From Hydrogenophaga sp. (GTDB lineage Bacteria; Pseudomonadota; Gammaproteobacteria; Burkholderiales; Burkholderiaceae_C): a DNA stretch of 23,395 nucleotides. The notes under the pieces are model-generated. The model did not search any database. It worked only from the letters and a program-made list of their open reading frames with translations, and was not told where the DNA came from. The stretch covers positions 1-23,395 of the forward strand of contig JAGXRS010000119.1 in assembly GCA_018335615.1 (NCBI GenBank), given 5' to 3'. Below, piece after piece: positions 1-7,900 of this stretch; the stretch's first letter is position 1, and each line of letters opens with the position of its first letter. The position numbers and the translations under genes were made by a program.

Positions 1-2
1 AA

Positions 3-587
3 GCGCCTGCCGCTGCCACCCCCGAGCCTGCCACCCCCGCCACCCTTGCCAAGAGCGACCAGAACCTGGTCTGGCTCGACTGCGAGATGAGCGGGCTCGA
101 CCCCGAGAAAGAGCGCCTGCTGGAAATCGCGGTCGTCATCACCGGCCCCAACCTCACGCCCCGGGTCGAAGGCCCCGTGCTGGTGATCCACCAGAGCGAC
201 GCCGTGCTGGGAGCCATGGACGCCTGGAACAAGGGCACGCACGGCCGCAGCGGCCTCATCGAGAAGGTGCGCGCCAGCACGCTCACCGAAGAGCAGGCGC
301 AGGCCGAGCTGCTGGCCTTCATCGGCAAATATGTGCCGAAGAACGGCTCGCCCATGTGCGGCAACACCATCAGCCAGGACCGCCGCTTCCTGGTGAAGTA
401 CATGCCCAGGCTGGAGGCGTATTTCCACTACCGCTGCCTGGACGTGAGCACGCTGAAGGAACTGGCCAAGCGCTGGCGCCCCGCGGTGTACGACGCCTTC
501 AAGAAACAGCAGAAGCACACGGCGCTGGCCGATGTGCACGAGTCCATCGACGAACTCGAACACTACCGCACGCACTTCCTGCGCTGA
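3..587 (+). CDS. orn: Oligoribonuclease (3'-5' exoribonuclease), 5' end cut by window edge
   Basis: Orn degrades 2-5 nt RNA fragments and linear dinucleotides such as pGpG to mononucleotides in the cytoplasm. The frame is open to the left edge, so the true start lies outside the window. An internal ATG at 87 cannot be the start, because the first DEDDh motif (WLDCEMSGLDPE) straddles it. The remaining acidic residues are visible: an Asp in SQDRRF and the His/Asp pair in KHTALADVHESIDEL near the C-terminus. The family is normally about 180 residues, so nearly all of the enzyme is present. The in-window N-terminus before KSDQNLVWLD is Ala/Pro/Thr-rich, which suggests a short non-conserved extension. 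Family assignment is very secure. Confidence 0.95.
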   Translation, partial: APAAATPEPATPATLAKSDQNLVWLDCEMSGLDPEKERLLEIAVVITGPNLTPRVEGPVLVIHQSDAVLGAMDAWNKGTHGRSGLIEKVRASTLTEEQAQAELLAFIGKYVPKNGSPMCGNTISQDRRFLVKYMPRLEAYFHYRCLDVSTLKELAKRWRPAVYDAFKKQQKHTALADVHESIDELEHYRTHFLR

Positions 588-597
588 CCCGCCCGAT

Positions 598-656
598 CGC
601 CCGCGGACCCGGTCACGCGGCACCGTCCGGCTGCTCGGACGGCGCTGCCGCGGGCG
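598..656. terminator. Nested inverted repeat downstream of orn, possible terminator
   Basis: Outer arms CGCCCGCGG (598-606) and CCGCGGGCG (648-656) are perfectly complementary. They enclose a second perfect hairpin, CCGTCCG (623-629) with CGGACGG (636-642). There is no T-tract, so this is not a canonical intrinsic terminator. It lies just after the orn stop codon and before the Pit promoter, where a transcript end would be expected. Confidence 0.4.
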
Positions 657-663
657 GGCCGCA

Positions 664-672
664 TGTCAAAAT
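664..672 (+). promoter_or_regulatory. Candidate extended -10 element for the phosphate permease
   Basis: TGTCAAAAT reads as an extended -10 (TG, one base, CAAAAT). It would start transcription near 679, 17 nt before the ATG at 696. It overlaps another in-frame ATG at 663, which argues against that upstream codon being the start. No clear -35 was found. Confidence 0.45.
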
Positions 673-695
673 CGGCGCCTTCACACGAGTTACCC

Positions 696-2282
696 ATGAC
701 GAAAAAATCCCGAGCCCGATTTGTCGCCAAGCACCAGGATGCCCTGCAACTGGGCGCCGCCCTGGCTTTTCTGCTGGCCATTGGTGTCTACGCCTCCCTC
801 ACCGGCGCCGATGTGGCTGGCCTCTCCAGTGCGTCGGTCTGGCTGCTGATCATCTCCGCGGTGGTCGGTGGCTACATGGCCATGAACATCGGCGCCAACG
901 ATGTGGCCAACAACATGGGTCCTTCCGTGGGCTCCGGTGCGCTGACCATGGGCTGGGCCATCCTCATTGCGGCCATATTCGAAGCGCTGGGCGCTGTCGT
1001 GGCCGGCGGCGAGGTGGTGGGCACCATCAAGGGCGGCATCATCGACAGCAAGCAGATCACCGATCCCACCACCTTCGCGTGGATCATGTTCTCGGCCCTG
1101 CTGGCCGGCGCCCTGTGGCTGAACCTCGCCACGGCCATCGGTGCCCCGGTGTCCACCACGCACTCCATCATCGGCGCGGTCATGGGCGCGGGCATTGCGG
1201 CTGGGGGCTGGGGGCTGGTGAACTGGGCCACCATCGGCAACATCGTCATGAGCTGGCTGGTGTCGCCCCTGTCGGGCGGTGCCCTGGCGGCCTTCTTCCT
1301 GTACGTGATCAAGCGCAGCATCACCTACCGCAGCGAGATGACGGAGGCGGCCAGCCGCACCGTGCCCTGGCTGATTGCCATCATGGCCTGGGCCTTCGGC
1401 ACCTACATGCTGCTCAAGGGCCTGGGCCAGCTCGTCAAGATGGACTTCTGGGTGGCCCTGCCGGCCGGTGGCGTGATTGCGCTGGTGGTGTGGGCGCTGG
1501 TGCGCAAGCCGGTCGCCCGCCTGGCGCAGCGCCAGGAAAACAGCAAGCAGGGTGTCAACCGCCTGTTCACCTGGCCGCTCATCTGCTCGGCCGCTCTGCT
1601 GAGCTTCGCCCACGGCGCCAACGACGTGGCCAACGCCGTGGGGCCGCTGGCCGCGATCTACGAAGCGGTGAAGTCGGGCGCCATCGCCACCAAGGCCTCG
1701 ACGCCGCTGTGGGTGATGCTGCTCGGCGCGCTGGGCCTGGCGGTGGGCCTGGCGCTGTACGGTGCCCGCCTGATCCGCACCGTGGGCAAGGAAATCACCG
1801 AGCTCGACAACATGCGGGCCTACTCCATTGCCATGGCCGCCACCATCACGGTGATTTTTGCGTCCCAGCTGGGCATGCCGGTCTCCACCACCCACGTCAC
1901 CATCGGAGCGGTGTTCGGCGTGGGCTTCCTGCGCGAGCTGCTCAAGGTCAACTACGCCAAGATGGAGGCGGTGGTGTTTGCCGGTCACCAGGGTGGCGAC
2001 CGCGCCGAGGTGGAGGCCTACCTGCAGCGGTTCGAGGCGGCCGAGGTGCAGGAAAAGAAGCGCATGCTGGCCGACATGAAGCGCCGCACCAAGCAGCGTG
2101 AGGCGGCGGAAGGCGCGGTCTTCGACAAGAACGAGCGCCGCGCCCTGAAGAAAGCCTACAAGAAAGAGATCGTGAAGCGCTCGGCCGTGCTGCGCATCGT
2201 GGCCGCGTGGATTGTCACGGTACCGGCCACGGCCGTGATCGCGGGCGTGCTGTTCCACATCGTTGCCGCGGTGCTGGGGTGA
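696..2282 (+). CDS. Inorganic phosphate transporter, Pit/PHO4 family
   Basis: This 528-residue inner-membrane permease belongs to the PHO4 family, which takes up inorganic phosphate (often as a metal-phosphate complex) using the ion gradient. Both halves of the internal duplication are clear: GANDVANNMGPSVGSGALT at residues 66-84 and HGANDVANAVGP from about residue 306. Each is followed later by a PVSTTH motif (APVSTTHSI and MPVSTTHVT). About ten hydrophobic segments are visible. A charged cytoplasmic stretch near residues 430-490 is rich in Lys, Arg and Glu and precedes a last membrane helix. I chose ATG 696 over ATG 663 because a promoter-like -10 overlaps 663. No PhoU-like DUF47 partner is adjacent. 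Substrate is inferred from the family. Confidence 0.9.
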   Translation: MTKKSRARFVAKHQDALQLGAALAFLLAIGVYASLTGADVAGLSSASVWLLIISAVVGGYMAMNIGANDVANNMGPSVGSGALTMGWAILIAAIFEALGAVVAGGEVVGTIKGGIIDSKQITDPTTFAWIMFSALLAGALWLNLATAIGAPVSTTHSIIGAVMGAGIAAGGWGLVNWATIGNIVMSWLVSPLSGGALAAFFLYVIKRSITYRSEMTEAASRTVPWLIAIMAWAFGTYMLLKGLGQLVKMDFWVALPAGGVIALVVWALVRKPVARLAQRQENSKQGVNRLFTWPLICSAALLSFAHGANDVANAVGPLAAIYEAVKSGAIATKASTPLWVMLLGALGLAVGLALYGARLIRTVGKEITELDNMRAYSIAMAATITVIFASQLGMPVSTTHVTIGAVFGVGFLRELLKVNYAKMEAVVFAGHQGGDRAEVEAYLQRFEAAEVQEKKRMLADMKRRTKQREAAEGAVFDKNERRALKKAYKKEIVKRSAVLRIVAAWIVTVPATAVIAGVLFHIVAAVLG

Positions 2283-2318
2283 GGCGCGGAAAATATTTCT
2301 AGGGTTTTCCCTGAAATC

Positions 2319-2327
2319 TGCGATAAT
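2319..2327 (+). promoter_or_regulatory. Candidate extended -10 promoter of the DEAD-box helicase
   Basis: TGCGATAAT matches an extended -10 (TG, one base, GATAAT). It would start transcription around 2334, giving the helicase mRNA a 5' leader of about 355 nt. A -35 is not obvious, as is usual for extended -10 promoters. Confidence 0.5.
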
Positions 2328-2333
2328 CAAAGG

Positions 2334-2688
2334 CTGCGCAGGAAACTGCGCTGATTTGTGCATCTGCCTCACACTCAAGAGTCCTGATGCCGTCTGGTGG
2401 TACCGGCCCAGTGGCCAGCACCCCCATATCAGACGGCCACGACCGTGACAGCCACCTGCCGCCGGCGGGTCTTCACGGTCGATGTTTATCTCCAGGGCCC
2501 ATGCGCCAGCCTCTGCCGGATTCCGTATCCGTCACGCTTTGCGCTTCGTTTGATGGTTGATGTTTTTGCCAACCACGAATGAAGCAGCGCTGACCCTGCG
2601 GCTCCGGCTTTTGCCCGGCTGCCCGCAAGCAGTTCCCGCTTTGCTCGATCACGTGCGCGCCATTTTTTTGCGCACAGGATGCTGGAAC
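2334..2688 (+). promoter_or_regulatory. Long structured 5' leader of the helicase mRNA
   Basis: This gene-free stretch of about 355 nt holds several strong inverted repeats. Stem A pairs GCCGTCTG (2389-2396) with CAGACGGC (2430-2437). Stem B pairs CGACCGTGA (2440-2448) with TCACGGTCG (2473-2481) and encloses a 7-bp hairpin, ACCTGCC (2454-2460) with GGCGGGT (2464-2470, one G-T). A small hairpin lies at 2517-2531. The last one, GTGCGC (2653-2658) with GCGCAC (2670-2675), ends one base before the Shine-Dalgarno AGGA (2676-2679). No convincing small ORF or known riboswitch was recognised. A role in self-regulation or cold response of the helicase is inference. Confidence 0.5.
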
Positions 2689-4650
2689 ATGAACGATTCT
2701 CAAGATTTCTCCGATAACACCCGCGACGACTTTTCGCCTGCGCATGACACTTTCATCGCCGAAGTGGCCGAGGTCCTCACCGAGGCCGCAACTGATGCCG
2801 CGCCCGTGGTGACCGAACCCAACGGCTTCGAGCTGCTGGGCCTGGCACCCGAGCTGGTGCAAGCCTGTGCCGACCTCGGCTACGTGCAGCCCACCACGGT
2901 TCAGAGCAACGTGGTCCCCAAGGCCCTGATCAGCGAAGGCGAGGCCCGCTACGCCGACCTGATGGTGTCGAGCCAGACCGGCAGCGGCAAGACCGCCGCT
3001 TTCCTGCTGCCCGTGCTGCACACGCTGCTGCAACAGCAACAGCAGGCCGACGCCAAGGAGCGTGCCGACTTCGAGCAAGCCACGGCCGATGCCCTGGCCC
3101 GTGGCGAAGCCGCGCCCAAGCGCCCCAAGCGCAAGGACCCGACCAGCCCGCGCAACTTCAAGGCCGCCACCCCCGGTGCCCTGATCCTGTGCCCGACGCG
3201 CGAACTCGCGCAGCAGGTGGCCAACGACGCCATCGACCTTGTGCGCCACTGCCGTGGCCTGCGCGTGGCCAACGTGGTGGGCGGCATGCCCTACCAGCTG
3301 CAGATCGCCAAGTTGCAGAACGCCGACCTCGTGGTGGCCACGCCCGGCCGCTTGCTGGACCTGCAGCGCTCGCAGCAACTCAAGCTCGACCAGGTGCAGT
3401 TCCTGGTGGTCGACGAAGCCGACCGCATGCTCGACCTGGGCTTCTCCGACGACCTGGCCGAGGTCAACGACCTCACCAGCCAGCGCCGCCAGACCATGAT
3501 GTTCAGCGCCACGTTTGCGCCGCGCATCCAGCAGCTTGCCATGCGCGTGATGCACGACGGTGGCAAACATGTCCAGAAGATCCAGATCGACAGCCCGCAA
3601 GAGCAGCACGCCAACATCCAGCAGAAGCTGTTCTGGGCCGACAACGCCCAGCACAAGCGCCAGCTGCTGGACCACTGGCTGCGTGACACCACGATCAACC
3701 AGGCCGTGGTGTTCTGCAGCACGCAGATCGAATGCGATGGACTGGCCACCGACCTGCAGCAGGCCGGCTTCGCCGCCGTGGCCTTGCACGGTGCGCTCAG
3801 CCAGGGCATCCGCAACCGCCGCCTGATGGCGCTGCGCGGCGGCCAGGTGCAGATCCTGGTGGCCACCGATGTGGCCGCCCGCGGCATCGACGTGCCCACC
3901 ATCACGCACGTGTTCAACTTCGGTCTGCCCATGAAGGCCGAGGACTACACGCACCGCATCGGTCGCACCGGCCGTGCCGGCCGCGATGGCCTGGCCATCA
4001 CCTTTGCCGAAATGCGCGACCGCCGCAAGATCTTCGATATTGAAGCCTTCACGCGCCAGCGCATCGGCGTCGAGACGGTTCCCGGCATGGAGCCGCGCCA
4101 GCGCGCGCCCCAGGCCGAGCCGTTTGGTCGTGGTGCCCCCGGTGGCCGTCCGGCCGGTCGTGGCAACGACCGTTTCGCCGACCGCCGTGGCGCCCCCGCA
4201 CCACGTGGCCCGCGTTTCGAAGGCCGTGGTGACGCCCCTCGCTTTGAAGGGCGTGGCGATGCTCCGCGCTTTGAAGGCCGTGGTGATGCACCCCGTTTTG
4301 AAGGCCGCGGTGACGCGCCTCGCTTCGAAGGCCGAGGCGATGCCCCCCGCTTCGAAGGACGCGGTGACGCGCCCCGTTTCGACCGCGCAGCACCTCGCTT
4401 CGACGACCGCGGTGGTGACAGCCGCCCGGCTGGTCGCGGTTTTGGCGACCGCGCCCCTGCGCGTCCCGCATTCGGTGCCAAGCCGGCTGGTTTTTCCAGC
4501 TTCGGCCGCAGCGACAAGGGTGCCGAGCGCGGTGGTGACCGTTTCAGCGACCGTGGCAATTCCGAGCGCACGGCGATGCGTGGCGATTTCGCCCCGCGCC
4601 GTCCGGAAGGGGCACCCTCGCGCCCGATGGCACGCCGCAGCCCGCGTTGA
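2689..4650 (+). CDS. DEAD-box ATP-dependent RNA helicase with RGG-like repeat tail
   Basis: The 653-residue protein unwinds RNA duplexes, probably in ribosome assembly or mRNA turnover (inferred from the family). Core motifs are present in order: SSQTGSGKT at 94-102, PTRELAQQ near 169, ATPGRLLDL near 217, DEAD at 242-245, SAT at 273-275, and HRIGRTGRAG from 422. Between motif I and PTRELA is a Gln- and Lys-rich insertion of about 50 residues that is longer than in minimal helicases. Residues 470-653 are a disordered Gly/Arg/Asp/Pro tail with six exact copies of RFEGRGDAP (509-562). I chose ATG 2689 because AGGA precedes it by 9 nt and conserved sequence begins after it; an upstream ATG at 2557 lacks support. 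It is closest to RhlE-like helicases, but I do not assign a symbol. Confidence 0.92.
   Translation: MNDSQDFSDNTRDDFSPAHDTFIAEVAEVLTEAATDAAPVVTEPNGFELLGLAPELVQACADLGYVQPTTVQSNVVPKALISEGEARYADLMVSSQTGSGKTAAFLLPVLHTLLQQQQQADAKERADFEQATADALARGEAAPKRPKRKDPTSPRNFKAATPGALILCPTRELAQQVANDAIDLVRHCRGLRVANVVGGMPYQLQIAKLQNADLVVATPGRLLDLQRSQQLKLDQVQFLVVDEADRMLDLGFSDDLAEVNDLTSQRRQTMMFSATFAPRIQQLAMRVMHDGGKHVQKIQIDSPQEQHANIQQKLFWADNAQHKRQLLDHWLRDTTINQAVVFCSTQIECDGLATDLQQAGFAAVALHGALSQGIRNRRLMALRGGQVQILVATDVAARGIDVPTITHVFNFGLPMKAEDYTHRIGRTGRAGRDGLAITFAEMRDRRKIFDIEAFTRQRIGVETVPGMEPRQRAPQAEPFGRGAPGGRPAGRGNDRFADRRGAPAPRGPRFEGRGDAPRFEGRGDAPRFEGRGDAPRFEGRGDAPRFEGRGDAPRFEGRGDAPRFDRAAPRFDDRGGDSRPAGRGFGDRAPARPAFGAKPAGFSSFGRSDKGAERGGDRFSDRGNSERTAMRGDFAPRRPEGAPSRPMARRSPR
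4213..4374 (+). repeat. Six tandem 27-bp units encoding RFEGRGDAP in the helicase tail
   Basis: Six consecutive units each encode exactly RFEGRGDAP. All six differ from one another at the nucleotide level, only at synonymous positions. The tract is followed by degenerate copies (RFDRAAP, RFDDRGG). Arg/Gly/Phe repeats of this kind usually bind RNA or drive condensation; that role is inferred. Confidence 0.9.
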
Positions 4651-4663
4651 TGCGCTGAGGTGA

Positions 4664-4713
4664 GAGCCTTCGGGCTCCCACAAAAAGCCGGACCCAGGTG
4701 TCCGGCTTTTTTT
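4664..4713. terminator. Bidirectional intrinsic terminator between helicase and dehydrogenase
   Basis: AAAAAGCCGGAC (4682-4693) pairs perfectly with GTCCGGCTTTTT (4700-4711) across a 6-nt loop, with T-runs on both strands. It therefore serves the helicase (plus) and the convergent dehydrogenase (minus, stop at 4735). A smaller GAGCC-TTCG-GGCTC tetraloop hairpin (4664-4677) precedes it. Confidence 0.93.
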
Positions 4714-4734
4714 CGTCTGTGCGAACCGCCCGCC

Positions 4735-5661
4735 TCAGTACATGCCGTTTCGGCTCGCCAGCTCGACGAACAGGGCCGAGTGATCAAGATCGCCCAGGCC
4801 GTGGGCCGCGGCGTCGGCGAACAACTGTTCGAAGAGCGCCGTGATCGGCGCATCGAAGCCCATGCTGCCCGCCGTGGCCAGGGCATTGCGCATGTCCTTG
4901 AGCTGCACCTGGATGGCCGCGCGCTTGGTGAAATCGCGCTCGACCATGCGCTGGCCGTGCAGCTGCAGGATGCGGCTGTCGGCGAAACCGCCGGTGATGG
5001 CCTGGCGCACCTGGGCCATGTCGGCACCACCCTTTTCGCACAGCAGCAGGGCCTCTGCCACGGCACCGATGGTGATGCCCACGATCATCTGGTTCGCCAG
5101 CTTGGCCAGCTGGCCTGCGCCGTGCGGGCCCACGTGCGTGGGGCGACCCAGCAGTTCCAGCACCGCTCGGGCCCGCTCCATGTCGGCCGGGTCGCCCCCC
5201 ACCATGATGGCGAGGGTGCCCTGCTCGGCACCCACCGTGCCACCCGACACGGGGGCGTCGAGGTGGCGCACGCCCGTGGCGCTCAGGCGCTGGGCGTGGT
5301 CGCGGGCCTGGGCCGGCTGGATCGACGACATGTCGATCACCAGCGTGCCGGCGCGCAGGCTGGCCGTGGTGCCTGGCTGGAACAGCACGTCTTCGACCAC
5401 CGCACCGTTTTCCAGCAGGGTGATGACCACGTCGGCATGCTCGACGGCCTGCGCCGGCGTGTCGGTCACCAGCGCGCCAAAGGGTGCCAGCCGCTCGGCC
5501 TTGCTGCGCGAGCGGTTCCAAGCGTTCACCTGGCAGCCCGCCTCGCACAGGCGCCGTGCCATGGGGAAACCCATCATGCCGATGCCGAGCACCGCCACCT
5601 GAAGGGGGCGTCCAGCGGTGTCAGCGGAAGGAGAAGAGGGGGGAGAAGTCGGAGCGTTCAA
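4735..5661 (-). CDS. NAD(P)-dependent beta-hydroxyacid dehydrogenase (3-hydroxyisobutyrate dehydrogenase family)
   Basis: The 309-residue cytoplasmic enzyme oxidises a beta-hydroxyacid or reduces the matching semialdehyde. The Rossmann motif GIGMMG is at 26-31, the substrate-binding DAPVSGG at 135-141, and the catalytic Lys at 187 within GAGQLAKLANQ. These place it in the family that includes 3-hydroxyisobutyrate dehydrogenase and tartronate semialdehyde reductase; the exact substrate cannot be read from sequence. No ATG sits between the likely promoter (-10 at 5739-5734) and the Rossmann fold. The best start is therefore TTG at 5661, although no Shine-Dalgarno is evident. Upstream in-frame ATGs (for example near 5760) lie in or before the promoter. 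It is divergent from the hydrolase gene at 5837. Confidence 0.85.
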   Translation of the reverse strand: MNAPTSPPSSPSADTAGRPLQVAVLGIGMMGFPMARRLCEAGCQVNAWNRSRSKAERLAPFGALVTDTPAQAVEHADVVITLLENGAVVEDVLFQPGTTASLRAGTLVIDMSSIQPAQARDHAQRLSATGVRHLDAPVSGGTVGAEQGTLAIMVGGDPADMERARAVLELLGRPTHVGPHGAGQLAKLANQMIVGITIGAVAEALLLCEKGGADMAQVRQAITGGFADSRILQLHGQRMVERDFTKRAAIQVQLKDMRNALATAGSMGFDAPITALFEQLFADAAAHGLGDLDHSALFVELASRNGMY

Positions 5662-5733
5662 GGGCGAATACCGGTTGTGTGGGAGGTAGGGTGGGGCGGT
5701 CGGTCTGGGCGGCACCCTGGGGGGCACCTGAAA

Positions 5734-5739
5734 ATTGTA
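5734..5739 (-). promoter_or_regulatory. Candidate -10 element of the dehydrogenase gene
   Basis: TACAAT on the minus strand would start transcription near 5727, leaving a leader of about 65 nt before the TTG codon at 5661. No convincing -35 was found. Confidence 0.4.
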
Positions 5740-5820
5740 GGAGCACCGGCCCGGCAGCATGTCCCAAGGGCTTGGCCTGCAGGCGCTGAAACGGCGCGGC
5801 GAGGGCTCGCAAAACGTGCA

Positions 5821-5829
5821 TGACACAAT
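5821..5829 (+). promoter_or_regulatory. Candidate extended -10 of the alpha/beta hydrolase gene
   Basis: TGACACAAT reads as an extended -10 (TG, one base, CACAAT). The predicted start of transcription falls at about 5836, directly at the ATG at 5837, so the mRNA may be leaderless. Confidence 0.45.
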
Positions 5830-5836
5830 GCCGCCC

Positions 5837-6727
5837 ATGACCGCCACCACGCCCCAGACCCGTCTCGATTCCCGCTGGCTGGACGCCCAGTACAACAACC
5901 GGGCGCTCGTGCCCGAACACGCGGCGCATTTTGCCCGCTGGTCCAGTGCATCGGCCCAGGCACGTGCGGCGGGGCCGGCCTTGCTGGACCTGCCCTACGG
6001 CCACGGTGCGGGCGAAAGCCTGGACGTGTTTCCCGCGGCCCGCCAGCGCGGCGCCCCGCTGGCGCCGGTGCTGGTGTTCATCCACGGCGGCTACTGGCGC
6101 AGCCTGGACAAGGCCGACCACTCTTTCCTGGCGCCGGCCTTCGTGAAGCAGGGCGCCTGCGTGGTGGTGCCCAACTACGCCCTGTGCCCGGCCGTGACGA
6201 TTCCCGATATCGTGATGCAGATGGTGCGCGCGCTGGAATGGACCTACCGCCACATTGCCGTGCACGGGGGCGATCCGCAGCGCATCACGGTGGTGGGGCA
6301 CTCGGCCGGCGGCCACCTGGCGGCCATGTTGCTGGCTTGCCGCTGGGCGCAGGTGGCGGTCGATCTGCCCGCCGCACTCGTGAAGAACGCGCTGTCGATC
6401 TCCGGGCTGTACGACCTGGAGCCCGTGCGGCGCACGCCTTTTCTGCACGACTCGCTGCGGCTGACGCCGGCGCAAGTCAAAAAAGCCAGCCCGGCGCTGC
6501 TGCCCGCGCCGCCGATCCGCGAGGGGCGCGGTCGGCTCTACAGCGTGGCGGGCGGCGAGGAAAGCAGCGAGTTCCTGCGGCATAACCAGCTCATCCAGTC
6601 GGCCTGGGGCGAGGTTGTGGTGCCGGTATGCGAAGCCCTGCCGGGGTTGAACCATTTCACCGTGCTCGAAGCCCTGGTGCAGTCCGACCACCGCCTGCAC
6701 CGTCTGGCGCTGGACCTGCTGGCCTGA
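5837..6727 (+). CDS. Alpha/beta hydrolase, kynurenine formamidase-like esterase
   Basis: This 296-residue serine hydrolase shows HGGYW at 83-87 (oxyanion hole) and the nucleophile elbow GHSAGG with Ser156. A C-terminal LNHF supplies the probable catalytic His. The N-terminal DSRWLDAQYNNRALVPEH and the HGGYW signature resemble the arylformamidase/AFMID-like group within the BD-FAE and carboxylesterase families. Kynurenine formamidase activity is possible but unproven, and no other kynurenine-pathway gene is adjacent. There is no signal peptide, so it is probably cytoplasmic. Start choice: ATG 5837 follows a -10-like element, while in-frame ATGs at 5828 and 5759 lie within or upstream of it. 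Confidence 0.82.
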   Translation: MTATTPQTRLDSRWLDAQYNNRALVPEHAAHFARWSSASAQARAAGPALLDLPYGHGAGESLDVFPAARQRGAPLAPVLVFIHGGYWRSLDKADHSFLAPAFVKQGACVVVPNYALCPAVTIPDIVMQMVRALEWTYRHIAVHGGDPQRITVVGHSAGGHLAAMLLACRWAQVAVDLPAALVKNALSISGLYDLEPVRRTPFLHDSLRLTPAQVKKASPALLPAPPIREGRGRLYSVAGGEESSEFLRHNQLIQSAWGEVVVPVCEALPGLNHFTVLEALVQSDHRLHRLALDLLA

Positions 6728-6808
6728 AGGGGCCGCAGGAGCGCGTGATGGCCCACTGGTGATCAACCCGCCGCATCAGCCGGGCTGACACAGGATCGGG
6801 GCATCACC

Positions 6809-7786
6809 TCACATCAGCAGGTGCTCGCCGGCGTTGTCGCCGCCCAGGATCACGTAGTTCACCTTGCGGATGTCCATCAGCTTGGTACCGCCCGAGTAGC
6901 TGATGGAACTCTGCACGTCCTGCTCCATTTCGGTGAGCGTGCCGGCCAGCGTGCCCTTGATGGGCTCCAGGATGCGCTTGCCTTCGACGTGCTTGTACTC
7001 GCCCTTGTTGAAGTCGCTGGCCGAGCCGTAGTATTCCTTGTAGAGCGCGCCGTCCACCTCGACCGTCTTGCCGGGCGACTCTTCGTGGCCGGCGAACAGC
7101 GAGCCGATCATGACCATGCTCGCGCCAAAGCGGATGCTCTTCGCAATGTCGCCATGGCTGCGGATGCCGCCGTCGGCGATGATGGGCTTGGTGGCCACCC
7201 GGGCACACCACTTCAGCGCCGAGAGCTGCCAGCCGCCCGTACCAAAACCGGTCTTGAGCTTGGTGATGCAGACCTTGCCCGGGCCCACGCCCACCTTGGT
7301 GGCGTCCGCACCCCAGTTCTCCAGGTCGATCACGGCCTCTGGCGTGGCGACGTTGCCGGCGATGACGAAGCTGGCGGGCAGCTTGTCCTTGATGTAGCCG
7401 ATCATGTCGCGCACGGAATCGGCATGGCCGTGGGCGATGTCGATGGTGATGTACTCGGGCACCAGGCCCTCGGCGGCCAGCGTGTCCACGGTGGCGCGGT
7501 CGGGCGCTTTCACGCCGAGCGAGATGGACGCGTAGGTGCCCGCGGCGTGCATGTCGCGCACGAACTGCACGTTGTCCAGATCGAAGCGGTGCATCACGTA
7601 GAAGTAGCCATTGCGCGCCATCCACCGGCAGATGGACTCGTCCACCACCGTCTTCATGTTGGCGGGTACCACCGGCAGGCGGAAGCGCCGGTTGCCCAGT
7701 TCCACGCCGGTGTCGCATTCCGAGCGGCTCTCCACGCGGCATTTGCGCGGCAGCAACAGGACGTTGTCGTAGTCAAAAATTTCCAT
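6809..7786 (-). CDS. guaC: GMP reductase
   Basis: GMP reductase converts GMP to IMP and ammonia with NADPH, returning guanine nucleotides to the common purine pool. The 325-residue protein begins MEIFDYDNVLLLPRKC. It shows the IMPDH/GMPR signature with catalytic Cys173 in GPGKVCITK, preceded by GADATKVGVG, and the phosphate-binding IADGGIRSHGD. The wording throughout (SRSECDT, PVVPANM, MHRF, TGFGTGGWQL, GSLFAGHEES) closely follows the GuaC form best known from Firmicutes. The CBS domains of IMP dehydrogenase are absent, which separates it from GuaB. It is divergent from urtA. The leader carries a terminator-like hairpin and a second stem, described separately. Confidence 0.93.
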   Translation of the reverse strand: MEIFDYDNVLLLPRKCRVESRSECDTGVELGNRRFRLPVVPANMKTVVDESICRWMARNGYFYVMHRFDLDNVQFVRDMHAAGTYASISLGVKAPDRATVDTLAAEGLVPEYITIDIAHGHADSVRDMIGYIKDKLPASFVIAGNVATPEAVIDLENWGADATKVGVGPGKVCITKLKTGFGTGGWQLSALKWCARVATKPIIADGGIRSHGDIAKSIRFGASMVMIGSLFAGHEESPGKTVEVDGALYKEYYGSASDFNKGEYKHVEGKRILEPIKGTLAGTLTEMEQDVQSSISYSGGTKLMDIRKVNYVILGGDNAGEHLLM

Positions 7787-7822
7787 CGAGAAACCAGGCT
7801 CCAGTGGTCGTTGCAGAACGGG

Positions 7823-7863
7823 GTGCTCGGGACCTGGGCCGGTTCTCATGCCCGCGCGAGCAC
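7823..7863 (-). promoter_or_regulatory. Second hairpin in the guaC leader
   Basis: On the minus strand GTGCTCG (7863-7857) pairs perfectly with CGAGCAC (7829-7823). GGGC and GCCC can pair inside it, separated by internal loops. It begins directly after the T-run of the terminator-like hairpin and ends about 36 nt before the guaC ATG. It does not match a riboswitch class that I can recall with confidence. Confidence 0.4.
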
Positions 7864-7895
7864 AAAAAACCGGGCGCAAGAATCCTGGGCCCGGT
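7864..7895 (-). terminator. Terminator-like hairpin at the 5' end of the guaC transcript
   Basis: On the minus strand ACCGGGC (7895-7889) pairs with GCCCGGT (7875-7869). The last T of that arm (7869) begins a run of six Ts (7869-7864). This is a standard intrinsic terminator shape, yet it lies upstream of guaC and just after its predicted promoter. No minus-strand gene upstream needs termination here. Confidence 0.6.
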
Positions 7896-7900
7896 GACTG

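Noticed and set aside
2661..2675. Run of seven Ts near the helicase start as a terminator
   Set aside because: The Ts form the loop of the hairpin, not a tract after its stem.
2473..4683. Long open reading frame antisense to the helicase
   Set aside because: High-GC coding sequence commonly leaves long open antisense frames. Its translation is low-complexity Ala/Gly/His-rich with no domain, while the plus-strand helicase is unmistakable.
7787..7895. A known purine or xanthine riboswitch before guaC
   Set aside because: I could not match conserved core bases of any riboswitch class; only two hairpins are supported.
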